Source: Kitasatospora xanthocidica
Lineage (GTDB): Bacteria; Actinomycetota; Actinomycetes; Streptomycetales; Streptomycetaceae
Direction of reading: 5' to 3'
Assembly: GCF_014656195.1 (NCBI RefSeq)
Contig: NZ_BNBY01000002.1
Coordinates: forward strand, 617,868-671,636
DNA: 53,769 nucleotides
A program made the translations under genes and the position numbers. Positions 26,269 to 35,492 of the stretch are shown piece by piece; the stretch's first letter is position 1, and each line of letters begins with the position of its first letter. Under the pieces are notes generated by a model that worked only from the letters and a program-made list of their open reading frames with translations, was not told where the DNA came from and did no database searches.

Positions 26269-27048
26269 ATGTCCGTTCGTCGTGCCTTCTTCGTTCCGGT
26301 CGTCCTCGCTCTCGGGGCCGCGCTCAGCCTGACCGCCTGCCAGTCCGGGGACGCCGCGGGCGGGGCACCGCAGTCCGCGCCGCCGACCCGGGCGGCCTCG
26401 GCCCCCGGTTCCGCCGCACCCGCCGTTCCGGCCGCCGACCCCGCCGGTGCGGCGCCGGCACCGGCCGCGCCTGCCGCGCCGGCGGCGAACGGCACCCCGG
26501 CCCCGCCCAAGGCGCCCGCCGCGACGTCTGCCGCGACGCCCGCCCCGGCCGGTGGCGGGGACGCGGGCGGCGGGGAGGCGTACGCCTACTCCCACCCCTG
26601 CGAGGCCAAGAAGCTGTCGGTGCGGGTGACCACCCGGGCCGAGGCGCCGGGCCAGCGGGTGATCGAGGTGCGCAACCAGGGCACGACGGCCTGCGGGCTG
26701 AGCTACTACCCGCTGCTGAGCCTCGGCGACTCGCACGCCGCCGACCGGGGCAAGGACGTCAGGCCGCTGGTGCCCGGCGGGCTGGGCGGCGCCCCGGCGT
26801 ACCCGGTGGCGGCCGGTCAGCCGGCGTACGCGGTGCTGGACCTCAACCCGGGCGGTACGGCCGGTGGCGCCGCGGCCGGGGTCGACGAGCTGAACGTGCT
26901 GGCCGACGGCGACCACATGGCCGCCGCGGACGCCCGCAGCTTCCCGCTCGGCAGCGGCGCCAAGGTCGGCAAGCCGAGGCTGGGCCTGTACCGGAGCACC
27001 GTCGCGGACGCCGCCGCGTCGGCCGCCGGCGCGGACCGGCAGTCCTGA
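26269..27048 (+). CDS. DUF4232-type lipoprotein
   Basis: A 259-residue exported lipoprotein: positively charged start, hydrophobic stretch, lipobox SLTAC with Cys24, then a long Ala/Pro linker (residues 30-105). The C-terminal domain (HPCEAKKLSVRVTTRAEAPG ... RVIEVRNQGTTACGLSYYPLLSL) matches the DUF4232 pattern of actinobacterial surface lipoproteins, with a conserved pair of Cys. ATG 26269 follows GGGGGA. Its role is unknown; it probably binds something at the envelope. The next gene also carries a DUF4232-like or related extracellular domain, so the pair may work together. Confidence 0.8.
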   Translation: MSVRRAFFVPVVLALGAALSLTACQSGDAAGGAPQSAPPTRAASAPGSAAPAVPAADPAGAAPAPAAPAAPAANGTPAPPKAPAATSAATPAPAGGGDAGGGEAYAYSHPCEAKKLSVRVTTRAEAPGQRVIEVRNQGTTACGLSYYPLLSLGDSHAADRGKDVRPLVPGGLGGAPAYPVAAGQPAYAVLDLNPGGTAGGAAAGVDELNVLADGDHMAAADARSFPLGSGAKVGKPRLGLYRSTVADAAASAAGADRQS

Positions 27049-27158
27049 CCAGGGCCGCTGTGCTCACCCTCCTCCGGGCGCTGCCCCGGCGAACCGGTAC
27101 CGTGAACCGCGGATCCGACGGGATCCGCGGCCGGTCCGGGGTGAGGGGTACGCAGCGC

Positions 27159-28478
27159 ATGGGCGTGGAGACCGACGAGTTCGCGGCGATGCTGCGGGAG
27201 CTGAAGGAGCGCTCCGGACGCAGCTACGGCGCGCTGGCGACCCGGCTGCACGTCAGCACCTCCACGCTGCACCGCTACTGCAACGGCGCGGCCGTCCCCG
27301 CCGAGTACGCGCCGGTGGAGCGCCTGGCCCGGGCCTGCGGGGCGGGCGACGACGAGCTGGTCGACCTGCACCGGCGCTGGCTCCTGGCGGACGCGGCGCG
27401 GCGGCGGGAGGCGGCCGGGGCGGTGGCGAAGCCGTCGCCGGAGCCGACGACCGAACCCGAAGCCCAAGCCCAAGCCCAAGCAGAACCCGCCGAACCCTCC
27501 ACCGCCTCCACGGCGGCCGAGGAGGTGGAGCCCGTGCACCCCGTGGCCGTGCCCGTCGATGCCCGCCGCCGTCCCGGCCGGACCCGCGGCCGCGTGCTGC
27601 TGAGCGCGGTGGCCGTCGCGGCCGTGGCCGCCCTGGTCTCGGTCCTCGCCCTGCGCGACACCGGCGGCACCCCGGCCGCGTCCGGCGCGCCGACGACGGC
27701 CGGTCCGGTCGGTGACGCGGCAGCACCCACGGCCGTACCCACAGCGGCGCCCACCGCGCCCGGCACCACACCCACCACGGCGCCGACCACCGCCCCCGCC
27801 ACCGCCGAGGCCACCCCCACCGCCCCGCCCGGCACAGCCGCCGAGGAGGACCAGGCCCCGTTCCACGTCAACGTCCTCACCAACAACTGGGGCCACCCCT
27901 GCGGCCAGTGGTTCCTGACCCCCCGCACGCCCGCCCAGGTGCCCCCGCCGCCGGACACCGCCGCGCGCACCGACAGCTGGGCGGCCGCGCAGCACGCCAT
28001 CCCCGCCGGGCACCTGCGACTGGAGCTGACCGCGCAGGGGGCGGACGCCACGGCCGTGGTCCTGAGCACCATGTCGGTGCGCATCGTCAGCACCCAGCCC
28101 GCCCCGAAGTGGAACGCGTACACCCCGGGCGGGGGCTGCGGCGGGAACCTCGCCCCGGCGTCCTTCGCGGTGGACCTCGACGCGTCCGCGCCGCGCGCGG
28201 TCCCCGTCCCGGGCCTGGAGGGGACGAAGAAGACCCCGGTGACCGACTTCCCCTACAAGGTGTCGAGCACCGACCCGCAGGTGATCGACGTGGACGCCAC
28301 CACCCGCTCCCAGGACGTCAGCTGGTACCTGGAGCTGACCTGGAGCACCAGCGGGAACCGCCACGGCACCCTCACCGTGAACGACAACGGCCGCCCGTTC
28401 CGCACGGCCGGCCTGCACGGCGCCCCGAGCTACTTCTACAACGGCCGCGCCTGGACCCCGTCCCCCGCCGAGGACTGA
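27159..28478 (+). CDS. HTH-domain membrane protein with extracellular domain
   Basis: A 439-residue single-pass protein. Residues 1-65 hold an XRE-type helix-turn-helix (RSGRSYGALATRLHVSTSTLHRYCNG), followed by an acidic Q/A/E/P linker, one TM helix near 148-168 (VLLSAVAVAAVAALVSVLAL), a Thr/Pro/Ala-rich stalk, and an extracellular domain with two or three Cys (WGHPCGQWFLTP; GGGCGGN). This N-in topology could couple an outside signal to DNA binding. The same architecture is common in streptomycetes. ATG 27159 has GAGGGG 10 bases upstream. No target is known. Confidence 0.8.
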   Translation: MGVETDEFAAMLRELKERSGRSYGALATRLHVSTSTLHRYCNGAAVPAEYAPVERLARACGAGDDELVDLHRRWLLADAARRREAAGAVAKPSPEPTTEPEAQAQAQAEPAEPSTASTAAEEVEPVHPVAVPVDARRRPGRTRGRVLLSAVAVAAVAALVSVLALRDTGGTPAASGAPTTAGPVGDAAAPTAVPTAAPTAPGTTPTTAPTTAPATAEATPTAPPGTAAEEDQAPFHVNVLTNNWGHPCGQWFLTPRTPAQVPPPPDTAARTDSWAAAQHAIPAGHLRLELTAQGADATAVVLSTMSVRIVSTQPAPKWNAYTPGGGCGGNLAPASFAVDLDASAPRAVPVPGLEGTKKTPVTDFPYKVSSTDPQVIDVDATTRSQDVSWYLELTWSTSGNRHGTLTVNDNGRPFRTAGLHGAPSYFYNGRAWTPSPAED

Positions 28479-28536
28479 CCGGCGGCCGCCCCGGCCCACT
28501 CCGCCTCGGCCTCCTCTATGTCGACCTCTTCTCTAC

Positions 28537-28554
28537 GTCAACGTCGTTGACATA
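28537..28554. promoter_or_regulatory. TetR operator candidate (own promoter)
   Basis: GTCAACGTCGTTGACATA begins with a perfect 15-bp palindrome (GTCAACG-T-CGTTGAC) and sits 12 bp upstream of the TetR start codon. A 14-of-18 match occurs at 32823-32840 upstream of the permease. Confidence 0.65.
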
Positions 28555-28565
28555 GCCTGGAGGGC

Positions 28566-29285
28566 ATGACCGACCGCGTAGTCCCCGAGCCGGAGCGGAG
28601 ACGCCGGCGCCCCACCAAGCGGGGCATCGTCCTCACCGCCGAGCTGATCGTCGACACCGCGCTGCGCCTCATCGGACAGCACGGCGCGGACGCGCTCACC
28701 GTACGGCGGCTCGGGGCCGCCCTGGGCGCCGACCCGAGCGCGGTCTACCGCTACTTCCACAGCACCGACGACCTGCTGCTCGCCGTCGCCGACGAACTCA
28801 TCGGCCGCGCCCAGCACGCCTGGCAGCCCACCGGCGACTGGCGCGCCGACCTGCGCGCCATCGGCCTGCGCATCCACGCCGCCTACCAGGCCCACCCGCA
28901 GGCGGCCCTGCTCGCCGCCCACCGCACCACCGGTCGCACCCACGAGGCCGCCGCCGTCGAGGCCATCCTCGGCGTGCTGCGCACCGCCGGGTTCCCCGAC
29001 CTCGAGGCGGTCCGCGTCTACCACGCCTTCGTCGACCAGAGCCTCGGCTTCGCCGCCCTGGACGCCGCCGCCCTCGCCCTCCCGGCCCCCGCCGCGGCCG
29101 CCGACCGCCAGGTCTGGCAGGCCTCCTACGCCCGCCTCGACGCCGCCACCCACCCCCACATCGCCGCCACCGCCGACCTCCTCACCACCGACATGCGCCG
29201 CAGCGGCTACCCGTACGCCCTCGACCTGCTCCTCGACGCGGCCGAGGCCCGGCTGCGGGCGGTGGGCGGGAAGCGGGAGGGCTGA
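28566..29285 (+). CDS. TetR-family transcriptional regulator
   Basis: A 239-residue TetR regulator. The DNA-binding part is residues about 20-75 (IVDTALRLIGQHGADALTVRRLGAALGADPSAVYRYFHSTDDLL), and the C-terminal ligand domain is TetR_C-like. ATG 28566 follows CTGGAGGGC. A palindrome directly upstream indicates autoregulation, and its near copy in front of the APC permease links the regulator to the permease and amidohydrolase that face it. The ligand is probably an amine or amide handled by that pair; this is inference. Confidence 0.9.
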   Translation: MTDRVVPEPERRRRRPTKRGIVLTAELIVDTALRLIGQHGADALTVRRLGAALGADPSAVYRYFHSTDDLLLAVADELIGRAQHAWQPTGDWRADLRAIGLRIHAAYQAHPQAALLAAHRTTGRTHEAAAVEAILGVLRTAGFPDLEAVRVYHAFVDQSLGFAALDAAALALPAPAAAADRQVWQASYARLDAATHPHIAATADLLTTDMRRSGYPYALDLLLDAAEARLRAVGGKREG

Positions 29286-29344
29286 CCCGGGCCGGGGCCC
29301 GCTCGGGACCGGCCCCGGGCCCGTGCCGCGGCACCGCCGGCGGT
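29286..29344. terminator. Two-way terminator between TetR and amidohydrolase
   Basis: CCCGGGCCGGGGCC (29286-29299) pairs with GGCCCCGGGCCCG (29311-29323) with one bulge. Right after it, CACCGCCGGCGGTG (29331-29344) is a perfect palindrome. The two genes converge here. Confidence 0.55.
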
Positions 29345-29456
29345 GAGCCCCCGTGTGCCCACCACCGGCGGCCGTCCCGCCCCCGTCACCAACCCCGGCC
29401 CCCGGCCGCCCATTCCCCGGCCGCTCGTTCCGCCGGGATCGGCCCGCCGGCCGGAC

Positions 29457-31094
29457 TCAGTCCGTCGCGTACACCAACTCCCCGCCCACGTACGTCCGTT
29501 CCACCTTCGCCCGGGCGATCTCCTCCGCCGGTCCGGTGAGGATGTCCCGGTCGAGCACGACCAGGTCGGCGAGGTGCCCGACGGCCAGCACGCCCGCGTC
29601 GTCGTGCCCGTTCACGTGCGCGGACCCGGCGGTGTACGCGGCGATGGCGGAGCCGAGGTCGAGCCGCTGCTCGGGCAGGAAGACCCGTCCGTCGGTGGCT
29701 TCCGGCTCCATCCGGTTGACCGCCACGTGCAGGCCGGCCAGCGGGTCCGGGCTGCTCACCGGCCAGTCGCTGCCCGCCGCCAGGGTGGCGCCGGCGCGCT
29801 GCAGGGCGCCGAACGGGTACTGCCAGGCGGCGCGTTCGGGGCCGAGGAAGGGGATGGTCAGTTCGTCCATCTGCGGTTCGTGGGCGGCCCAGAGCGGCTG
29901 GATGTTGGCGATCGCGCCGAGCCGCGCGAAGCGGGCCAGGTCGTCCGGGTGGACCACCTGGAGGTGGGCGAGGTGGTGCCGGGCGCCGCGCCACCCGTTG
30001 GCGGCGCGGGCGGCCTCGACGGCGTCCAGGGCCTCCCGGACGGCCCGGTCGCCGAGGGCGTGGAAGTGCACCTGGAAGCCGAGCGCGTCCAGTTCGGTGA
30101 CGTGTCCGCGCAGGGCGGCCGGGTCGACGAAGCTGAGGCCGGTGTTGGCGGTGGCGCAGCCGCAGCCGTCCAGGTAGGGGCTGGTCATCGCGGCGGTGAA
30201 GTTCTCCGCGATGCCGTCCTGCATGATCTTCACCGAGCCGGCCCGGAACCGGCCGTGGCTCAACTCCTCACGCCGCCGCACCAGTTCGGGGATCTGTTCG
30301 GCGCCCAGGTCGCGCCGCCACCAGAGCGCGCCGGTCACCCGGGCGGTCAGGGCGCCGGAGCGGGCCGCGGCCAGGTAGGCGTCGGACGGGTCCGGCTGGC
30401 CGTTGAACTCGCCGAGCAGCGCGTCCTGCCAGCCGGTGATGCCGAGCGAGTGCAGCAGCCGCTGGGCGCGCAGCAGCCCGTCCAGCCGGTCGGCGGCGGT
30501 GGAGGGCGGCAGCAGCCGGGCGACCAGGCCGGTGGCGCCCTCCTGGAGCGTGCCGCTCGGGGTGCCGTCGGGTTCGCGCTCGATCCGTCCGTCGGCCGGG
30601 TCGGGGGTGTCCCGGGTGAGGCCGGCGAGTTCCAGGGCGCGGGTGTTGGCCCAGGCGCCGTGGTGGTCCCGGTTGGTCAGGTACACCGGGCGGTCCGGGA
30701 CGACGGAGTCGAGCAGCTGCCGGGTCGGCAGTCCGCCGTCGAAGCTCTCCATCGACCAGCCGCTGCCGGTGATCCACTCCTGCCCGGGGTTCGCCTCCGC
30801 GTACGCCCGGATCCGCTCCAGGTAGTCGGCGACGCCGACCGTCCCGGTGAGGTCGCAGACGGCCAACTCCGCGCCGCCGAACACCGCGTGGATGTGCGCG
30901 TCCTGGAACCCGGGCAGCAGCAGCTTGCCGGCGAGGTCCACGACCTCGGTCTTCGGACCGATCAACTCCCGTACCTCGTCGTGCCCGACGGCGACGATCC
31001 GCTCGCCGACGACGGCCAGACCGCTCGCCCGGGTGCGGGCGGCGTCGCCGGTGTGGACGGGTCCGCGGGTGAAGACCAGATCGGCCTCGGTCAT
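29457..31094 (-). CDS. YtcJ-type amidohydrolase
   Basis: A 545-residue amidohydrolase-superfamily enzyme (metal-dependent TIM barrel). The N-terminal beta sandwich leads into LLLPGFQDAHIH with metal-binding His67 and His69; later ligands lie in FQVHFHALGDRAVREALD and RHHLAHLQVVHPDDLARF, and the Asp in AAGSDWPVSSPDPL. The family hydrolyses exocyclic amides or related bonds. ATG 31094 has GGAG upstream. It follows the APC permease on the same strand with 129 bp between, so permease import followed by hydrolysis of one nitrogen compound is likely. Confidence 0.9.
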   Translation of the reverse strand: MTEADLVFTRGPVHTGDAARTRASGLAVVGERIVAVGHDEVRELIGPKTEVVDLAGKLLLPGFQDAHIHAVFGGAELAVCDLTGTVGVADYLERIRAYAEANPGQEWITGSGWSMESFDGGLPTRQLLDSVVPDRPVYLTNRDHHGAWANTRALELAGLTRDTPDPADGRIEREPDGTPSGTLQEGATGLVARLLPPSTAADRLDGLLRAQRLLHSLGITGWQDALLGEFNGQPDPSDAYLAAARSGALTARVTGALWWRRDLGAEQIPELVRRREELSHGRFRAGSVKIMQDGIAENFTAAMTSPYLDGCGCATANTGLSFVDPAALRGHVTELDALGFQVHFHALGDRAVREALDAVEAARAANGWRGARHHLAHLQVVHPDDLARFARLGAIANIQPLWAAHEPQMDELTIPFLGPERAAWQYPFGALQRAGATLAAGSDWPVSSPDPLAGLHVAVNRMEPEATDGRVFLPEQRLDLGSAIAAYTAGSAHVNGHDDAGVLAVGHLADLVVLDRDILTGPAEEIARAKVERTYVGGELVYATD

Positions 31095-31150
31095 GGGTGG
31101 TGCTCCGTTCGTGCGTCTTGATTGTGTGCGGTGGTGCTCTTACCCGGCGG

Positions 31151-31203
31151 CTTACCCGACAGGGCGCTACCCCGGCTGGCCCTTACCCGACAGGGCGCTA
31201 CCC
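31151..31203. repeat. 22-bp direct repeat between permease and amidohydrolase
   Basis: CTTACCCGACAGGGCGCTAC plus CC occurs at 31151 and again at 31182, 31 bp apart; a third partial TTACCCGG copy lies at 31140. The block may be an mRNA element or regulator site between the two genes. Confidence 0.6.
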
Positions 31204-31223
31204 GGCGGGGCGGTCGGGGGCCC

Positions 31224-32714
31224 TCAACTCCCCTCGCCGCCGCCCAGGAAGTACGGCGAGCGCCGCCGCCAGCGGGCCCAGGCCGCGGCCGGGAGCCCGG
31301 TGACGACCATCAGCGTCACCACGGTCAGCTCGAACCACCCGTTGTCGGCGGACAGTTCGAAGTGGTCGGTGGAGTCGTAGAAGGTCCAGGCGAGGTAGCC
31401 GCCGACGGCGAGCAGGGCCGCCGCGCCCAGCAGCGGGCCGACCACCGCGCGCAGTCCATCCAGCGGGGCCGTGCGCAGCAGCCCGCGGAAGCGGACGGCG
31501 GCGGCGATCGCGGTCAGCGCGTAGTACAGGGCGACGATGACGCCGATCGCGTTGACGGCGGCCGAGATCAGGTCGTTGACGGTCGGGATGGCGAGCGAGG
31601 CGAGGGCCAGGGCGACGGCGACGCCGGTGATCAGCATCGTGCCGACGGCGGGGGTGGCGTGCCGGGGGTGCAGCCGGGTCCAGACCGGGCCGAGCACCCG
31701 GTCGCGTCCCATCGCGTACATCCCGCGGGCGGTCGGGATCACCGAGGACTGCAGCGAGGCCACGGCGGAGAACATCAGCGCGATCAACGGCAGTGCGGCG
31801 AGCGGCTGGTGGGCGAGCCTGGTGCCGAAGTAGGTCAGCCCGTGGGCGCCGTTGTCGGCCAACTCGTCGATCGGCAGCACCCGTTGGAAGGCGGTGCCGG
31901 CGAGCAGGAACAGCAGCAGCATCACCACCAGGGCGAGCAGGCCGCCGCGGGAGGCGTCGCGCGGGTCGCGCACCTCCTCGCCGACGCTGAACACCGACTC
32001 GAAGCCCCAGTAGCAGAACACCGCCAGCACCATGCCCTGGGCGACGGCGTCGAAGGAGGGGATGTCGAAGGGGTTGAACCACTGGAGCGAGAACGGCTGG
32101 TCGCCGGCGAACAGCCCGTACCCGCAGAAGCCGAGCAGCACCGCGTACTCGAACACCAGCAGGGCCTTCTGCAGCCGGGCCGCCATGTCCAGCCCGCGCA
32201 CCGCGACCAGCGCGGCGGCGATCAGGACGACCAGGCCGAGCAGGGTGCACTGGACGGTCGAGTCGGCGTCGAGCCGCAGACCCGCGACGCTGCGCAGGTG
32301 CGCCTCCTCGAGCAGCTGGATCACCGAGGAGCCGGTCACGGTGGTGGTGTAGGCCATGAACACCACCGTGCCGACGGTGTTCACCCAGCCGGTGAGGAAG
32401 CCCAGCCAGGGGCTGAGGGTGCGCCCGACCCACCGGTAGCTGGAGCCGGCGTCCGGCTCCACGGTGTTCAGGCGCCCGTACCCGCCCGCGATGGCCAGGA
32501 CGGGCAGGAAGGCCAGCAGCATGATCGCCGGCAGGTGCAGGCCGACGACCCCGGCCATCAGGCCCAGGCCGATCCCGATGCTGCTGGTGGCGGCCGTACT
32601 GGAGGCGGCGATCACCGCGCCGTCCAGTAGGCCGAGGGACTGCCGCATCTCGACGTGGGAGCCGCTCGCGTCCGCTCTCGGACCGCTGCCCGTGTCCTTC
32701 ACCGTCGATGCCAA
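31224..32714 (-). CDS. APC-superfamily amino acid/amine permease
   Basis: A 496-residue inner-membrane permease with about 12 TM helices. Family signs include SSTAATSSIGIGLGLMAGVVG in the first helix, AGSSYRWVGRTLSPWLGFLTGW and FCYWGFESVFSVGEEVRDPRD. The start is uncertain: TTG 32714 has GGTGATC just upstream and is preferred; GTG 32702 (VKDTGSGP) and GTG 32780 are alternatives, the last without a ribosome site. It is first in a unit with the amidohydrolase and has a TetR-type site at 32823-32840. Confidence 0.88.
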   Translation of the reverse strand: MASTVKDTGSGPRADASGSHVEMRQSLGLLDGAVIAASSTAATSSIGIGLGLMAGVVGLHLPAIMLLAFLPVLAIAGGYGRLNTVEPDAGSSYRWVGRTLSPWLGFLTGWVNTVGTVVFMAYTTTVTGSSVIQLLEEAHLRSVAGLRLDADSTVQCTLLGLVVLIAAALVAVRGLDMAARLQKALLVFEYAVLLGFCGYGLFAGDQPFSLQWFNPFDIPSFDAVAQGMVLAVFCYWGFESVFSVGEEVRDPRDASRGGLLALVVMLLLFLLAGTAFQRVLPIDELADNGAHGLTYFGTRLAHQPLAALPLIALMFSAVASLQSSVIPTARGMYAMGRDRVLGPVWTRLHPRHATPAVGTMLITGVAVALALASLAIPTVNDLISAAVNAIGVIVALYYALTAIAAAVRFRGLLRTAPLDGLRAVVGPLLGAAALLAVGGYLAWTFYDSTDHFELSADNGWFELTVVTLMVVTGLPAAAWARWRRRSPYFLGGGEGS

Positions 32715-32822
32715 CGGATCACCGCCTCGCTCGTGGGGGTGCTGCACGTGTGGGGGAACGCGCGCACCGGAGAGGGGCACGCGCGGGAAGTGCGAGCCAT
32801 GAAACCGGTGACCCCGTAGAAC

Positions 32823-32840
32823 GTCAATGCTGTTGTCATA
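32823..32840. promoter_or_regulatory. TetR operator candidate (permease promoter)
   Basis: GTCAATGCTGTTGTCATA matches the palindrome at the TetR promoter (28537-28554) at 14 of 18 positions. It lies about 110 bp upstream of the permease start. Confidence 0.55.
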
Positions 32841-32910
32841 AGACCGGAGTCCCGTGCTCCGCCCCGAAGCCCCGGTGCGGCAGGCGGTGGGACGGGAGCC
32901 GGTCAGCCGG

Positions 32911-33996
32911 TCAGCCGGCGAGGTCCTTCGGCGTGACCATCCGGGCCTCGCGGAACCCGCTGCCGCGGAACCGGCCGAGGAGGTCCTCGTGCGGGTCCTC
33001 GGTGAGGACGAGCAAGTCGTGCACGCCGCCGCGGACCGCGTCCGGCCAGGCGGGCGGGCGCCCGCGGTGGCCGCCCCAGGTGACGAGCAGGGAGGGGTCG
33101 GGCAGGGCGCGCAGGGAGAGGATCCGGTCGGCGAACTCGCCGCCGAGGGAGGGGTCGAGGAGTTCCGAGGGGACCGGTGTGAAGCCCATCCGGTTCTTGA
33201 AGGTGAACAGCCCCGGCTGCACCACGTGCCCGAAGAGCGCCGGATCGTTGCCCAGCGAGACGTAGGTCAGCGCGTGCTCTCGGGCGTACGCCATGGCCTC
33301 CGCGTAGAGCACCCGCAGCGCGCGGCCGGACCGGGCTCCGGGCGAGGCCGCGGAGAAGCGCATCTGCAGGACCGAGAGCGCGGGCCGCCGCCACCAGATG
33401 GACCCGGCGAGCAGCGAATCGCCCTCCCACAGGCCGACGCTCACGTGCTCGTCCGCCGCCGCCAGCAGCCGGTCACGGTGCCGGCGCGCGAAGTTCTTCC
33501 CGCGCGGCATGTCCGCGATCTGCCGGTCGTAGACGACCAGGAAGTCGTCCGTGAACTCCGCGGTGAGAGACGGCCGGACCTCCAGCCGCAGCCCGTTCTC
33601 CGCGACGAACCTGCGGCCGAGGCGGATGTTTCGGCGCTCGGCGCCGGAGAGCCCGGCGGCGAACTCCTCCTCGGACGCCGCCACCGGCGCGCACCAGTTC
33701 AGCCAGCGCGGCCGGGCCACGAACCCCAGTCGGGAGAGGACCTCCTGCGGCACGTCCGCGGAGTCCAGCAGCCGCACCACGTCGACCGGCCTGCCCGTGC
33801 CCTCCCAGGCGCGCGCTCCGGCTTCGTCCAGGTCGACCGAGGCGACGACGAGGTGGTCCTGTTCGGCGATCTCCAACGCGCAATCCCTGTCGTGCGATTC
33901 GTGGCCGGGGAAATCCGTGTCCTGCGGTCGGGGCCGGCCGGTGAATGTCCGGCCGCCGCGCCCGCCGCTCGTCTTCCACCCATGTTCTTCGTACAC
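32911..33996 (-). CDS. FemAB/GNAT-like acyltransferase
   Basis: A 361-residue protein. The second half has the pattern of FemAB-like or BioF2-type GNAT enzymes: ERRNIRLGRRFVAENGLRLE, a central LWEGDSLLAGSIWW strand pair, and the C-terminal YVSLGNDPALFGHVVQPGLF followed by FKNRMGF. Fem enzymes transfer amino acids from aminoacyl-tRNA; other members use acyl-CoA or acyl carriers. GTG 33996 lies 14 bp after the exporter stop, so they are one unit. It ends the left arm of the biosynthetic cluster. The donor and acceptor are unknown; attaching an aminoacyl or acyl group to the product is plausible. Confidence 0.75.
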   Translation of the reverse strand: MYEEHGWKTSGGRGGRTFTGRPRPQDTDFPGHESHDRDCALEIAEQDHLVVASVDLDEAGARAWEGTGRPVDVVRLLDSADVPQEVLSRLGFVARPRWLNWCAPVAASEEEFAAGLSGAERRNIRLGRRFVAENGLRLEVRPSLTAEFTDDFLVVYDRQIADMPRGKNFARRHRDRLLAAADEHVSVGLWEGDSLLAGSIWWRRPALSVLQMRFSAASPGARSGRALRVLYAEAMAYAREHALTYVSLGNDPALFGHVVQPGLFTFKNRMGFTPVPSELLDPSLGGEFADRILSLRALPDPSLLVTWGGHRGRPPAWPDAVRGGVHDLLVLTEDPHEDLLGRFRGSGFREARMVTPKDLAG

Positions 33997-34009
33997 CGAG
34001 TTCCGGTGG

Positions 34010-35245
34010 TCACTGCGGTACGGGAATCATGAGGACGGCCCTTTCCCGGTGCCGCGTGTAGACCGCCCAGATCGCGATCGCCACCGCCCAGAGGACCAGG
34101 GTCGGCAGCCAGTGGTAATAACCGTCGAACCGGCTCGACCAGGCGTACAGGAAACCGGACAGCGGTACCGCGCCCGTGATGAACATCCGGATCGTCGCAT
34201 TCACCCGGCCGGCGAATTCGGGTGGAATCGCCTCCTGCCGGTAGGTGATGGACGCCACGTTGCTCACCGCGACGGCGAAGCATTCCACCATGAATCCGCC
34301 GATGCGCACCGGGAGCACCGGGACGGCGATGAATGCGAGCCCCGCGAAGGCGACGATCTGGACGGCCAGGATGCGCCGTTCCGTACTCCACCGGGGAAGA
34401 ATGGAAGGGGCGAGCCGGCTGGCCACCGCCCCCATGAACAGACCCACCGCCATCAGGACCGAGATGACGGTCGTGTTCACCTTGTGGTGGGCGAACTCCG
34501 CGATGAGCGCCGGTTCCAGCTGGCCGATCGAGATGTTGATGAGCGACATCGTGACCACCAGCCAGAGGATGTCCCTCTTCACCACCCAGCGGAATCCGAC
34601 CGCGAGGTCGCGGCGCAGGTTCAGTTCGGTCTGGGCGGAGGAGACCCCGGGCAGCAGCATGGCCACCGCGCCGGCCAGTACGTACAGGCCGGCGATGCAC
34701 AGACAGGCGACGGACGGGCCGAAGACGGCGAAGCCGACGCCGCCCAGGAGCAGGCCGATCACCTTCGACAGCTCCACCGCCGAGTTCAGTTTGGCGACCG
34801 CCACGGGGCGGCCCGGCGCGCTGATCAGCAGCGGGATGAGGACGAACTGGCCGGTGATGGTGCAGGCCACGCTGCCCACCCCGGAGAGCAGCACCAGCAG
34901 GGCCACGGTCGGCGGGCTGGAGAGTGTGAGGGCGAGCACGGCCAGGCAGACCGCCTGCTGGACCAGCCCCAGCACCAGCACCGTCCGCTTGTCGAAGCGG
35001 TCGATGACCGATCCGACGAACGGGGAGGCCACGTAGCTCACACCGCGGAGGGCGAACAGGGCCAGGGACATGGCCACGGAGTCGGACTTGGCCAGCACCG
35101 CCAGCGGGACGACGATCCCCAGCTGCCAGTCGGCGACCTTGGAGAGCACCGACGACGCGGTGAGGACGCGCAGCACCCGCGTGTCCGACGCCGGGTCGGC
35201 CTGCGCGACCGCCACCTGGTCGGCGGGTGCGGGATTCCCTGTCAC
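34010..35245 (-). CDS. MFS exporter of the cluster
   Basis: A 411-residue MFS carrier with about 12 TM helices (VLTASSVLSKVADWQLGIVVPLAVL in the first helix; SPFVGSVIDRFDKRTVL is the loop 2-3 motif). It resembles the MFS_3/enterobactin-exporter-like group often found as drug or siderophore exporters. GTG 35245 has GGAGGT 5 bases upstream; the open frame continues to 35503 through a 20-bp repeat region that is unlikely to be translated. It heads the leftward unit with the acyltransferase and probably exports the cluster product or gives self-resistance. Confidence 0.88.
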   Translation of the reverse strand: MTGNPAPADQVAVAQADPASDTRVLRVLTASSVLSKVADWQLGIVVPLAVLAKSDSVAMSLALFALRGVSYVASPFVGSVIDRFDKRTVLVLGLVQQAVCLAVLALTLSSPPTVALLVLLSGVGSVACTITGQFVLIPLLISAPGRPVAVAKLNSAVELSKVIGLLLGGVGFAVFGPSVACLCIAGLYVLAGAVAMLLPGVSSAQTELNLRRDLAVGFRWVVKRDILWLVVTMSLINISIGQLEPALIAEFAHHKVNTTVISVLMAVGLFMGAVASRLAPSILPRWSTERRILAVQIVAFAGLAFIAVPVLPVRIGGFMVECFAVAVSNVASITYRQEAIPPEFAGRVNATIRMFITGAVPLSGFLYAWSSRFDGYYHWLPTLVLWAVAIAIWAVYTRHRERAVLMIPVPQ

Positions 35246-35260
35246 CGGGCACCTCCGAGA

Positions 35261-35320
35261 CGCCGCGCCGAAACCCCGACGCGCCGCGCCGAAGCACCGA
35301 CGCGCCACGCGAAAGCACCG
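35261..35320. repeat. 20-bp imperfect tandem repeat, three copies
   Basis: Three units like CGCGCCGCGCCGAAGCACCGA lie just upstream of the exporter ribosome site. They would be in the exporter mRNA leader; role unknown. Confidence 0.6.
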
Positions 35321-35492
35321 TGCCGATGGATTCGGCCACGGTGCGGGAATAAGAAGGGAATGTCGGAGCGGCCGGTCGGCGAGGGGGCGGAATTCGAGTC
35401 GAGCAGCGCTGTGCACCTCACTCGAACCCCCCGGTTTCGACGCCCGAACCCAGGACCGCGAATGGAACCGGAGCCCGGGCAAGATCGCACCC

